Shown one piece after another: positions 42,501 through 50,339 of a stretch of DNA of 64,000 nt. The position numbers and the translations under genes are program-made. Origin of the DNA: Nitrospirae bacterium YQR-1. GTDB taxonomy: Bacteria; Nitrospirota; Thermodesulfovibrionia; Thermodesulfovibrionales; Magnetobacteriaceae. Position 1 is the stretch's first letter. The number at the start of each line of letters is the position of its first letter. The DNA lies in NCBI GenBank assembly GCA_039908095.1, contig JAMOBJ010000003.1, positions 67,643-131,642 on the forward strand. The letters run 5' to 3'. Under the pieces are notes generated by a model, which was not told the DNA's origin, did no database searches, and was given only the letters and a program-made list of their open reading frames with translations.

Positions 42501-43320
42501 TATGTTGGCTAAACAAAATTTTGACATTGTACTTATGGACGTACAGATGCCGGAGTTGGATGGTTTAGAGGCAACAAAGTATATAAGAAACTTAAAAGAT
42601 GCTAAGATGAATGTGGGGATACCTATAATTGCCATGACAGCCCACGCCCTTAAGGGAGACATGGAGCTTTGTCTGGCAGCAGGCATGGATGACTATATCT
42701 CAAAGCCGTTAAAGGCTGAAGATTTATATAAGCTGGTTGAAAAATACACTGCTTCCATACACAAAGACAAGGGGGTGCAGGAAATGCCGCATGAAATACA
42801 GGTGAAACCTGAGACGCAGGAAAAACACGAGGCGCCGATGAAACCGGAGACACCGGCTCCAAAACCGGACTCAGGACAGGAGAAACTTTCTATCTCTTTA
42901 CAAAAGCCCATGGTTGCACAACAGCCTTCAACGAGAACCTCTGCAAAGGCTTTGGATGTAAAAGAGGCTCTTCAGCGTCTGGACAACGATGAGGAAATTC
43001 TCAGAGATATGTGGATTGCTTTTGTGGAGGATGCGCCAAAGCAGTTAGCGCTCCTAAAAGAGCTCTTTGATGCAGGCGATGTGGAAGGACTTCAGAAACA
43101 AGCCCATACGATAAAAGGAATGTCTGCAAACATTGGTGCCACAGCCCTTAAGAGTGAGTCTTTCAGAATGGAAATTGCTTTAAGAAAACTAAGCAAAGAT
43201 ATGAGTGATGCGGAAAAATTGATTGTTGCAACCTTTATTGAAAGTTTGATGTTTGAACTGGATATGGCCATGAAGGATATTAATACAAATCTTTCTAAAC
43301 CCATCGGTACAATAAAGTAG
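39595..43320 (+). CDS. Large hybrid histidine kinase (GAF-PAS-HisKA-HATPase-REC-REC-HPt)
   Basis: A 1241-residue soluble multistep phosphorelay kinase. In order: a helical N-terminus, a GAF domain (about 165-345), a PAS domain (about 358-475), HisKA with FLANMSHELRTPMNGIIGM, the ATPase domain (VNLIGNALKFTEKGTI, DTGIGIPQEK, GTGLGLSIVKK), a first receiver (ILVVDSNPTTM, acceptor in IILDFQLTD), a second receiver (VAEDNIVNQ, acceptor in VLMDVQMPELDG), a Pro/Glu/Lys-rich linker and a C-terminal HPt domain (AHTIKGMSANIG). The first receiver has DS in place of the usual DD pair and may be weak. It stands alone; the partner regulator is not obvious. Confidence 0.9.
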   Translation: MAYTLPTEVYNLLEKKLGKDETLEIGKMLEDSLSNSQTVQTESITKADLTRLEEVFKTDITRLEETLKIHTQHSAGTKVKTEYKTETTDPASPISELIDRAKKFSEDIFNQPIGVKGVDDSDVSAVFNHLFTNFSDYKEQMEEKSGELAEINKQMLTEIVERKRAEKKLQYVVELIKLITNISSTFITIPSGDVKNWLNHALQTIGDFIGVERGYIVVFTGEGIAQVELFEWCAEGISPKYSGRESLLTDETGLLRTDNLIPERWFAKLSVFENIYIGSVNELPEDPLTEREFFETYSMKTMLALPMVYGETLIGMLGFDAITEEKYFASDVISLMRIAAEIFVHALQRRRTDDAVRESWERLQAIVDNAQAVIYLKDKNGRYMMVNRRYEEIFNKSKEDVLGKADNDIFDESYGEPFHINDLEVIESGNPIETEETIHHAKGVSTFVSMKFPLFDKSQSIYAVCGISTDITQRKQEEEELITYRNQLEKLVKERTLELTASNEKLLLEISQRKRVEEELIRSKNTAEGANKAKSAFLANMSHELRTPMNGIIGMTELVLDTNIDSEQREYLMMVKNSSHHLLGLLNGILDFSKIEAGKMEKDEVDFDLISTIRITVEPFVIQAQSRGIKLSTEISPDVPALLRGDVGRLRQILVNLIGNALKFTEKGTIGLKLEVAPKTIGNRTFPAVDINEMRLLFSVSDTGIGIPQEKFDMIFESFTQGEVFMTKKYEGTGLGLSIVKKVLNVMGGDIWLESEFGKGSTFYFIIKFLLQHSVPAPAAVPIAEIKLKGKRILVVDSNPTTMAGVADMIKSEGVLADTAPNGKIALSMLNSLKSDYDAIILDFQLTDMDAFDLVEKIKTETGPLVKIIMLVSAGLRGDALQCRELGISGYLVKPVYKSDLIEVLTIAIERGNDSAASLLTRHTVRELHENIDILVAEDNIVNQTLAIKLLQKRGYNPVVVGTGREAVDMLAKQNFDIVLMDVQMPELDGLEATKYIRNLKDAKMNVGIPIIAMTAHALKGDMELCLAAGMDDYISKPLKAEDLYKLVEKYTASIHKDKGVQEMPHEIQVKPETQEKHEAPMKPETPAPKPDSGQEKLSISLQKPMVAQQPSTRTSAKALDVKEALQRLDNDEEILRDMWIAFVEDAPKQLALLKELFDAGDVEGLQKQAHTIKGMSANIGATALKSESFRMEIALRKLSKDMSDAEKLIVATFIESLMFELDMAMKDINTNLSKPIGTIK

Positions 43321-43540
43321 GCCACCGTCTCCGGCCAGGTTATACGCACTCACTTGCCGGATGATGGTACTAACGGTTCCGGCATTATAGCTGCCGGCAC
43401 TAAAGCGCCCGATGTAAAGCAGCGGATACCGCAGTGGTACTCCAAAGTGTTGAAATCAGACAGTTTTGCCATCTTACCAATAGTGGTTGCTGAAAAGCCG
43501 GCTGCAGTTATTATATATATAAATGCCGTTTTGAATATAA

Positions 43541-43556
43541 TACCAAGTAGCAGTCA
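43541..43556 (+). repeat. Possible fragment of a MITE-like repeat end
   Basis: TACCAAGTAGCAGTCA resembles the left end of the copy at 50216 (TACCAAGTTGCAGTCA) with one mismatch in 16 bases. No matching right end is found nearby. A similar scrap, ATACCAAGTAGCCTTCAT, lies at 33421-33438. Confidence 0.4.
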
Positions 43557-43561
43557 TGGAA

Positions 43562-46084
43562 TTAAGAGCTTTTTTTAAAGTTTCCGTCATATGTCCGCAA
43601 TTTTTTTCCTGAGGCCACGTCCCAAATTGAAGCTGTGCCGTCCCACGAGCCGACAACAACCAGTTTTCCATCCGCTGTAAGTGACAAAGAAGAAACAGAC
43701 AGTACATCGGGCGGGAAAACTATTTTTTCTTTTCCATTAGTCAAGTCCCAGAGTCTAAGACGCTGCGAGATTCCACCGGAGAGGGCATACCTGTCATCAG
43801 GGGTTATCACAATGGCGGTTACGGCATTACTGTGCCCCAAAAGCACTCCAGTCTCCCTGCCCTGTGCAATGTCCCACATCCTAATGACTCCATCATACCC
43901 TCCCCCTGTCAACATAAATTTAGCGGACTTACTTATAGCTATCGTTTTTATATTATGTGCGTTGCCGGAAAAAATCTTTATTTCCGTCCCTGTCCCGATG
44001 TTCCAAAGCCTTAAAATATTATCCATGCCTGCTGAGGCTGCAAGCAGTCCGTCTGAGGTTATGGCTATCGTTTGTGTGTTGTTTTTTGGGCCGATAAATG
44101 CCATTATCTCCCTGCCGGTGACAATGTCCCATAGTTTTAGTGTATCGTTCTTTGCAGCGCTTAACATGTGCTTGCCATCCGGGGTTAGGGCTATAGCGTT
44201 TATATGGTCCCTGTGGCCTGCAAATATCTTTACTCTTTTGCCGGTTTCAATATTCCATTTTCTAACCGTATTACCGGCAATTCCCAGTATGTACTTACTG
44301 TCTGTTGTTATATATGCAGACCTGATAGAACGGTCACCAAGAGAAAACTCTCCAGCCAAATTACCGCTTTTAATATCAACAAGTTTTATATTGAAGGTGG
44401 TTTCTATGATTTTGTCACGGCCATATACTATTGCGGCATATTTGCAGTCAGGTGATACGTTTACAGAGGTGACACTGCCGTCGGAGCCTACCGGCTTAAA
44501 AACACTCTTATCCGGTATAGCACTAATCTGCACTGCCGGCTGTAACTTATAAACAGTTATGTGTCCGCGGTTTTTTGCAGTAAATTGTTCATATATGTCA
44601 GGGTTTGGCATGTTGCCTATTGTCGGGCCGTCGTGAATATCAATAATGAGAGGCCGGTAGTAAACGGCATAATCAGGCGGAGGGTAAAGGGGGGCTACAT
44701 TTGTTTCCTCAGTTACACACTCAGTTAATATCCAGTTTGGCAGGCTTGTGAAGTTAACAGAGTCCAAAAATCTTGCATTAATAACCTGCATACCTGTATA
44801 AAACATCAGTGGAAATTCAGGGCAAGAAACCAGTATTGTATCCCCGGGGTTACCTTTCTTCCTTAAATATTTTACAGTATCCTCAAGCCGGTTTAAGGAA
44901 TCAGTTTTTATGACATTCACCAGACTAAGAACCGTAGCCCGGGGTTCATGCAATGTAACCACCACATCGTTTAAAATCCTCACGGGCCATGCGCTCACAT
45001 AGGATATAAAATTTGTAAAACACAACAGGCATATCAAAGACACCCTGAGCCATGCAGAGGAAACATAGGTGGTAAGAATGAACACTGTCAGGAGTACAAA
45101 ATTTGGTATAAGATGCACCATATATCTTACATAAATTCCCGGGGCAAGGGGCACTATAAGCAAATTTAAAGGTATGGTAAGTAACAGTAGAAATGCTAAA
45201 TCGCTCTGAACAGTGGACACTTTGGACATAGCGGCATATCTGTCCTTTATCGTTAACCTCCGGTGCATGTAATACGCCAGTGGAATTAAAAACAAGAAAA
45301 AAGAAAAAAAGTGGAAATGAATCTCGGCGAGATAAAACTTAAATTTTGTCATGAATTCCCCATGGCCGATGTAACTGGATTGATGCCAGGGTTTTGCATA
45401 TACAAGCCACGGCAGTGCCATGAGTGTAAAAACAGCAGAACTAACGAAAACGGAGAAAATCATTCCTGTGTTTCTTTTTTCGGTAAATAAAGCAAAAATC
45501 CATAGCGCAAATATGTTTCCGGCCAGGACTATGTAATTTGTATAAAACTGTATTGCCATGCTTAGAGTCAACACAATGATACCCTTTGGTTTTTTCCCGG
45601 CCATAATAAGGTAAACGGCAAATATGAGGCACACCTCTGCAAATATTACCAATGAGTAGTACCTGCACTGCCTTGCATGGAGGACAAACATTTCAGATGT
45701 GGCTATAAACAGGGCCGCCGTTAGAGCCGCTCTGTGGGAGTTAAATATACGGTACGCTAACAATGTGGTTAAGAACACGGTGGCTACCCCAATCAGGGCA
45801 AAGGGAAAGCGTCCTGCTGCTGTTGTCTGTCCAAGTATTTTGAAAGAAGCCGCAGCGATGTATTCATCCAGCCACGGCCTCCATGTAACAATGTGAGATT
45901 CGTTTTCAAACACAGATGGTCCGTAAAGAGAAATATAATTTTTACCGTCATATGCCCTGGGCAAACCGAACTTTGTTATACTTATGGCAAGGTTGGCTGT
46001 TTCAGCCTCATCCGGCCAAAGATATTTATCGTTAAGGTTGTAGCATAATATAAATATTGTATATAAACACAGTGTTGCATACAT
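43562..46084 (-). CDS. GT39-type membrane glycosyltransferase fused to WD40 repeats
   Basis: An 840-residue protein. Residues 1-385 hold about ten membrane helices and the GT39/PMT signature early loop (LWPDEAETANLAISITKFGL, with the acidic DE pair). A soluble region (390-515) resembles the periplasmic part of that family. The C-terminal 310 residues form at least seven WD40 repeats (for example HRDHINAIALTPDGKHMLS, then KLWDIVTGRE; SNAVTAIVITPDDRYALSGG, then RLWDLTNGKE), enough for a full propeller. If topology follows the family, the propeller is outside the cytoplasmic membrane. I do not know a described protein of this architecture; no frameshift or internal start suggests two genes. Confidence 0.82.
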   Translation of the reverse strand: MYATLCLYTIFILCYNLNDKYLWPDEAETANLAISITKFGLPRAYDGKNYISLYGPSVFENESHIVTWRPWLDEYIAAASFKILGQTTAAGRFPFALIGVATVFLTTLLAYRIFNSHRAALTAALFIATSEMFVLHARQCRYYSLVIFAEVCLIFAVYLIMAGKKPKGIIVLTLSMAIQFYTNYIVLAGNIFALWIFALFTEKRNTGMIFSVFVSSAVFTLMALPWLVYAKPWHQSSYIGHGEFMTKFKFYLAEIHFHFFSFFLFLIPLAYYMHRRLTIKDRYAAMSKVSTVQSDLAFLLLLTIPLNLLIVPLAPGIYVRYMVHLIPNFVLLTVFILTTYVSSAWLRVSLICLLCFTNFISYVSAWPVRILNDVVVTLHEPRATVLSLVNVIKTDSLNRLEDTVKYLRKKGNPGDTILVSCPEFPLMFYTGMQVINARFLDSVNFTSLPNWILTECVTEETNVAPLYPPPDYAVYYRPLIIDIHDGPTIGNMPNPDIYEQFTAKNRGHITVYKLQPAVQISAIPDKSVFKPVGSDGSVTSVNVSPDCKYAAIVYGRDKIIETTFNIKLVDIKSGNLAGEFSLGDRSIRSAYITTDSKYILGIAGNTVRKWNIETGKRVKIFAGHRDHINAIALTPDGKHMLSAAKNDTLKLWDIVTGREIMAFIGPKNNTQTIAITSDGLLAASAGMDNILRLWNIGTGTEIKIFSGNAHNIKTIAISKSAKFMLTGGGYDGVIRMWDIAQGRETGVLLGHSNAVTAIVITPDDRYALSGGISQRLRLWDLTNGKEKIVFPPDVLSVSSLSLTADGKLVVVGSWDGTASIWDVASGKKLRTYDGNFKKSS

Positions 46085-46491
46085 TAATGTGTTAAGAAAC
46101 CCGACGGTTTTTAATGATGTTGTAAGAGGCTTAAGCAGATAGATACTTTCCTTTTATGAGACTATTTTTTTAGTGAAATTTATAGTAATACACACTCATA
46201 TAGTTTACCATAATTGTATTGTCACAGTATATTTTTTTTACACGGGGTTGTATTGTTTATTAATAAAACATAGAAAACTCAAATAGATGAATTAAAAGTA
46301 CAGAAAAAGGGTTTGCAGTTGACTATCATCTGTCCGCTCTCTTGGTGGACATTTTCAATTGCTAAAAACCTGACACTTTTACTTTGCTAATACAGCCTAA
46401 TTATAGCTTGTAAAACAAGCTATATTAAAAGTACAATATCCAGAGCTTTACAGCTATTGGAAAGTCTTAATCTGTAAGAGGGAATACTATT
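46085..46491. other. 407-base divergent intergenic region
   Basis: AT-rich sequence between two divergent genes. It contains one strong palindrome (46402-46424, listed separately). I see no convincing open frame, RNA gene or repeat copy; promoters for both directions are probably here but none matches consensus closely. Confidence 0.5.
46402..46424. promoter_or_regulatory. Palindrome, likely operator or hairpin
   Basis: TATAGCTTGT (46402-46411) and ACAAGCTATA (46415-46424) form a perfect 10-base inverted repeat around AAA. It lies 68 bases upstream of the GTG at 46492. The lack of a T run makes a regulator site more likely than a terminator. Confidence 0.5.
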
Positions 46492-46989
46492 GTGCTGAAT
46501 AATAAGGTAACGGAGATTTGCAGGGAACTCATCAAAAAAGAGCTTACCACTCTGAAGGATTTGCCTGTGGAACTTGCCGACACTATTGCCAATATTTACT
46601 ACACGTTTGTAGTGCTTATTTTGCCTTATGTTAATATTGAGCCGGGTGGAAACTCACTTAAGTCCATCAAAGAAGCACTAAGTGCAGCAGAGCTGTATTT
46701 TGAGGATGGGACAGATAACGTGCGCACCCCTGTGGAAGAGATAGCCGCCTCTATGGCCGGCATCACTGCCGTTACCCAGTTTGTCACCATACTAAGAGAT
46801 ATAGATAAAAACACGGACCCCCTACAATATCGCTCCGCCACAGAACTTATACTTGACTACCTTAAGTACGGCATTGAGGATGCCGACAAAAAATTGCTTT
46901 TTTTAAGGCTTTTTGAGCGCCTGACCAAAAAATCAAAGTCTCATGGAAAAGAAATCATTAAAGGTCTTTCAGAAGTTATAGGAATATGA
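46492..46989 (+). CDS. Hypothetical helical protein, 165 aa
   Basis: A 165-residue soluble protein starting with GTG behind GAGGGA. It looks all-helical: ELIKKELTTLKDLPVELADT, LKSIKEALSAAELYFEDG, LLFLRLFERLTKKSKSHGK. There is no signal peptide, membrane helix or known motif. Forty-seven bases separate it from a glycosyltransferase-like gene in the same direction. I do not recognise the family. Confidence 0.65.
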   Translation: MLNNKVTEICRELIKKELTTLKDLPVELADTIANIYYTFVVLILPYVNIEPGGNSLKSIKEALSAAELYFEDGTDNVRTPVEEIAASMAGITAVTQFVTILRDIDKNTDPLQYRSATELILDYLKYGIEDADKKLLFLRLFERLTKKSKSHGKEIIKGLSEVIGI

Positions 46990-47036
46990 AAAGCTCCCGT
47001 AAATTATGTAATTGCCGGAATGGATGCCTGTAAGCC

Positions 47037-47867
47037 GTGGGAAATAATAAGGCAATCGTAACAATGGCTATAGGGGAGGCATATCAGACAATGTGGCGGA
47101 GCCTCTGTATGACCGGTTGGGAGAGGTATGCACAAAAGCACGGATATGATATTATTTGCATAGACAATCCCTTAGACAAATCAGAGCGTGCCCTTAGCCG
47201 CAGTCCGGCATGGCAGAAGTGTTTAGTGTTAAGTCAGGATTTTTCAAATAAATACGACCGGATTGTGTGGATGGATTGTGACATTTTAATAAATCCCTAT
47301 TTTGCCCCCTCAATTGTGGATGAAGTGCCGGAGGGTATGGTTGGCGCCGTGGACGTTTGGTCGTCTCCAACTTCAGGATGGTTTCCCCTGGCATTACAGA
47401 GATATATGGACATAACCCCTGGAAGCGATACATTTAGCCTAAGTGTTTCCGCCTATTATCAAAAGTACGGCCTGCCTGATACCTTCGATAAGGTAGTGCA
47501 AACAGGTGTGCTCGTGATGTCCCCAAAGCACAGGGCTGTGCTGGAGATGACCTACTACGAGTATGAGGAAAAAGGCGGGCCGCAGTGGAACTATGAGATG
47601 AGACCTCTTTCTTATGAATTGCAAAAGGCCTCGTGCGTCCACTGGATTGACGTTAGATACAACATGAGCTGGCCTGTTTACAAGTGTCTGTTTTACCCGT
47701 TTTTAATGTTGGAAAGTACCCTTGACGATGAACAAAAAAAGGCACTGTCGGGGGCTTGTGTCAATGCCGCATACCATTACGGATACTTTCTACACTTTCC
47801 AGGGGATAAATCTGATATGCATCTGGTTAACCAGGAAACATCCCTGTGGACTGACTGTAAAATATAA
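47037..47867 (+). CDS. Glycosyltransferase-like protein with DxD motif
   Basis: A 276-residue soluble protein. Residues 8-110 look like a GT-A nucleotide-sugar fold: KAIVTMAIGEAYQTMWRSLC, ERYAQKHGYDIICIDNPL, LSRSPAWQKCLVLSQDF and YDRIVWMDCDILINPYF, where DCD is the metal-binding DxD. This recalls GMA12/MNN10-type galactosyltransferases (GT34). The second half contains acceptor-side features (PQWNYEMRPLSYELQ). The start is GTG with no clear ribosome site, so the exact N-terminus is uncertain. The acceptor is unknown. Confidence 0.65.
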   Translation: MGNNKAIVTMAIGEAYQTMWRSLCMTGWERYAQKHGYDIICIDNPLDKSERALSRSPAWQKCLVLSQDFSNKYDRIVWMDCDILINPYFAPSIVDEVPEGMVGAVDVWSSPTSGWFPLALQRYMDITPGSDTFSLSVSAYYQKYGLPDTFDKVVQTGVLVMSPKHRAVLEMTYYEYEEKGGPQWNYEMRPLSYELQKASCVHWIDVRYNMSWPVYKCLFYPFLMLESTLDDEQKKALSGACVNAAYHYGYFLHFPGDKSDMHLVNQETSLWTDCKI

Positions 47868-47880
47868 TTAAAAATGAGTC

Positions 47881-47910
47881 TTGACATAAACAAAGGTTTT
47901 TTTGTTTAAT
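47881..47910 (+). promoter_or_regulatory. Sigma-70-like promoter before the TusA-like gene
   Basis: TTGACA (47881-47886) and TTTAAT (47905-47910) are 18 bases apart. A second TTGACA lies at 47921-47926. Either could drive the TusA-like gene at 47966, which has AGGAGG before its ATG. Confidence 0.5.
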
Positions 47911-47965
47911 AGATTTGCGGTTGACACAGACACCGATACTAACAGACAATATTTAGGAGGATGAA

Positions 47966-48202
47966 ATGGCTGATATTAAAGCAGATCAGGTTTTGGATAC
48001 AAAGGGGTTGAACTGTCCAATGCCGGTATTAAAGACTAAAAAGGCTCTTGATGGGATCGAATCCGGCAAAGTGCTTGAGGTAATATCAACGGACGCCGGT
48101 TCAAAGTCTGACATTCCGGCTCTTTTAAACAGACTTGGCCACGAATTACTGGAGACCAAAGAAAGCGGTAACGTTATTTCATTTTTTATTAAAAAGGCAT
48201 AG
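47966..48202 (+). CDS. TusA/SirA-family sulfur carrier-like protein
   Basis: A 78-residue protein with the TusA signature LDTKGLNCPMPVLKTKKALD; the cysteine of CPMP is the predicted sulfur carrier. The rest follows the family fold (KVLEVISTDAGSKSDIPALL, GNVISFFIKKA). TAGGAGG lies just upstream, and a terminator follows, so it is a single-gene unit. It differs from the copy linked to Mvh/Hdr in sequence, so the two may serve different sulfur pathways. Confidence 0.9.
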   Translation: MADIKADQVLDTKGLNCPMPVLKTKKALDGIESGKVLEVISTDAGSKSDIPALLNRLGHELLETKESGNVISFFIKKA

Positions 48203-48270
48203 TTATAAACTTTTTCGGCAGCTTTGCCGATTAGTAAATGGTGCCGATAGAGAATGATATAAGTATAAAT

Positions 48271-48312
48271 AGCCAGGATGTCAGGCATGCCCTGATATTA
48301 TGGCTTTTTTTT
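48271..48312 (+). terminator. Rho-independent terminator after the TusA-like gene
   Basis: AGCCA...TGGCT encloses TCAGG...CCTGA, a nested hairpin, followed at once by eight T. Position and T run are textbook for the plus strand. Confidence 0.7.
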
Positions 48313-48338
48313 AGCCGTGTTAACTCCGTGGAGTTTGT

Positions 48339-49124
48339 ATGACTGATACTGGCTCAAAAGATGTTTTTTTAGTAATTGTAGTTTTATTAGTTTGTATTTA
48401 CCCATGCAGTCTTTTTGCAGACATTTACATGTATGACAAAGGAGGCGGTGTGGTGTATTACTCTAATATAAAGCGAACCGGTCATAAAACCCATATTGTA
48501 AAAGAGAAAATCACAAAGAAACGGGCAGGGCAGGTTGTTGTGGCATCATTTAACAATGAACCAAAAGCCTATTTGTCACCTCCTGGTGGTGATTTGGATT
48601 TGTCGAAATACAAAGACATCGAGGACATAGTACATAAGAAGGCGGCGGAACACTCTCTGGATCCCTCACTGGTAAAAGCGGTGATAAAAGCTGAATCTAA
48701 CTGGAACAGTGTGGCGGTGTCTCCAAAAGGAGCTATGGGACTGATGCAGCTTATGCCCGATACCGCTACTTTCCTTTCGGTTGCAAACCCTTACGACCCA
48801 GTTGAAAACATAGATGGCGGCATAAGATATCTAAAGTATCTGCTTGGCAGATTTAACGGTAACGTAACGCTTGCCCTTGCCGCTTACAATGCAGGTCCTA
48901 ATGCAGTATCACGACATGGAGACGCCATTCCACCCTATGCTGAGACACAGGACTATGTACAGAAAGTGCTAAACACTTATAACGGAGTAACGACCTATTA
49001 CCCACGGGACAAAATACAGTCTGTGTTGCCGGAAAAAAGTGCGATGACTTTTGCCTCATCAAGGCAGATATTTAGGGTGGTTACCTCTGACGGCACAGTG
49101 CTGTTTACAAATATTCGCCCGTAA
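48339..49124 (+). CDS. Lytic transglycosylase (SLT domain, DUF4124 N-terminus)
   Basis: A 261-residue exported protein with a signal peptide ([20 protein letters not shown]). A short DUF4124-like segment ([17 protein letters not shown]) is followed by an SLT lysozyme-like domain with the catalytic Glu in [20 protein letters not shown], then LMQLMPDTA and [13 protein letters not shown]. It cleaves peptidoglycan glycan strands. GTGGAG precedes the ATG. nadA follows 26 bases later in the same direction. Confidence 0.9.
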   Translation: MTDTGSKDVFLVIVVLLVCIYPCSLFADIYMYDKGGGVVYYSNIKRTGHKTHIVKEKITKKRAGQVVVASFNNEPKAYLSPPGGDLDLSKYKDIEDIVHKKAAEHSLDPSLVKAVIKAESNWNSVAVSPKGAMGLMQLMPDTATFLSVANPYDPVENIDGGIRYLKYLLGRFNGNVTLALAAYNAGPNAVSRHGDAIPPYAETQDYVQKVLNTYNGVTTYYPRDKIQSVLPEKSAMTFASSRQIFRVVTSDGTVLFTNIRP

Positions 49125-49150
49125 GGTTTACAAAATATACAGGAGAGAAA

Positions 49151-50128
49151 TTGAAGCACCTTGAACTGACAGAACAAATATTAGAATTAAAAGAACAGAG
49201 AAAGGCTCTGATAATCGCACATAATTATCAGAGAGATGAGGTTCAGGCATTGGCTGACCTTACAGGGGACTCCCTTGAACTATCCAGAAAAGCTGCGGAG
49301 ACCGACGCCGAGGTAATCGTCTTTTGCGGAGTGAATTTTATGGCGGAGAGTGCCTCCATCTTGTCACCACAAAAAACAGTTTTGATTCCTGCTTTGGATG
49401 CAATGTGCCCAATGGCTGAGATGATAGCCCTTGACGGCCCCAGAGGGATTTATCAAGCCTTTCCGGGCTATCAGAACCCTCCAGGATACGTGTTTCCGGC
49501 AAGCTTTACGCTAAGAGACATAAAGGCAAAGTACCCGGGTGTGCCGGTGGTAGCTTATGTAAACACAACTGCTGAGGTCAAGGCCGAAAGTGACATCTGT
49601 TGTACCTCTGCAAATGTAGTTAAGGTCATTGAGTCGCTGCCGGCAGAGCAAGTAATCTGTATCCCTGATAAGAATCTTTCCATGTGGGCACAGAAAAATA
49701 CTAAAAAAGAGGTAATCTCATGGGATGGTTACTGCCATGTCCATGACAGGGTAAGAACGTCCGATGTTTCAGAGGCAAGGGCGTTGCACCCCAATGCCCT
49801 GCTGATGGCTCATCCTGAGTGCAGGATTGATGTGCTTGAGCTTGCCGACCACGTTACAAGCACCTCCGGCATGCTAAGATATGCTGCATCCTCACCGGCC
49901 TCAGAGTTCATAGTCGGTACAGAAATCGGACTGCTCTATAGACTAAGAAAAGAAAATCCCGGTAAGGTTTTTTACCCCCTGCGCAAGGACATGGTCTGTC
50001 CCAATATGAAAAAAACCAATCTTACTCTGGTGTATGAGGCCTTAAGAGATATGAAAAATGTTGTAAAGGTTCCAGAGGAAATCAGAGTGCCGGCGAATAA
50101 AGCGCTTGACAGAATGCTTGCCATTTAA
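49151..50128 (+). CDS. nadA: Quinolinate synthase NadA
   Basis: A 325-residue enzyme that makes quinolinate for NAD synthesis with a [4Fe-4S] cluster. Motifs: IIAHNYQRDEVQALADLTGD, VFCGVNFMAESASIL, ALDAMCPMAEMI, AHPECRIDVLELADHVTSTS and MVCPNMKKTNL; the three cluster cysteines are C in CGVNFM, AHPEC and MVCP. The start is TTG at 49151 behind AGGAGAG. No nadB or nadC is next to it. Length is normal for the shorter type of NadA. Confidence 0.95.
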   Translation: MKHLELTEQILELKEQRKALIIAHNYQRDEVQALADLTGDSLELSRKAAETDAEVIVFCGVNFMAESASILSPQKTVLIPALDAMCPMAEMIALDGPRGIYQAFPGYQNPPGYVFPASFTLRDIKAKYPGVPVVAYVNTTAEVKAESDICCTSANVVKVIESLPAEQVICIPDKNLSMWAQKNTKKEVISWDGYCHVHDRVRTSDVSEARALHPNALLMAHPECRIDVLELADHVTSTSGMLRYAASSPASEFIVGTEIGLLYRLRKENPGKVFYPLRKDMVCPNMKKTNLTLVYEALRDMKNVVKVPEEIRVPANKALDRMLAI

Positions 50129-50215
50129 CATCGGCCATTTTGCTCTTTTTTCTTATTGTTATACTGTGTTTCCGGTTCCTTTAAAATCCCCTCATCTTTT
50201 CCCTCCTTCCAGTTA

Positions 50216-50339
50216 TACCAAGTTGCAGTCAAAAGAGTAACGAGGCGGCAAGGAAAAAGCGACACAGGCGTACTATGCTCGTACGTCAAGGAGCTTTCGA
50301 CGAAGCCAACAAAGTTAATCGAATGAATGCAACTTGGTA
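50216..50339 (+). mobile_element. MITE-like repeat, 124 bases, best-preserved copy
   Basis: The ends TACCAAGTTGCA (50216-50227) and TGCAACTTGGTA (50328-50339) are a perfect 12-base inverted repeat. TTA flanks both sides (50213-50215, 50340-50342), as expected of a short target duplication. The right TTA is, on the minus strand, the TAA stop codon of pbpC. The interior has no coding capacity and shares long blocks with the copies at 22615 and 31728. Confidence 0.8.

Noticed and set aside
43321..43561. Short plus-strand frame at 43354-43578 after the hybrid kinase
   Set aside because: It overlaps the end of the GT39-WD40 gene, has no ribosome site and encodes no recognisable protein.
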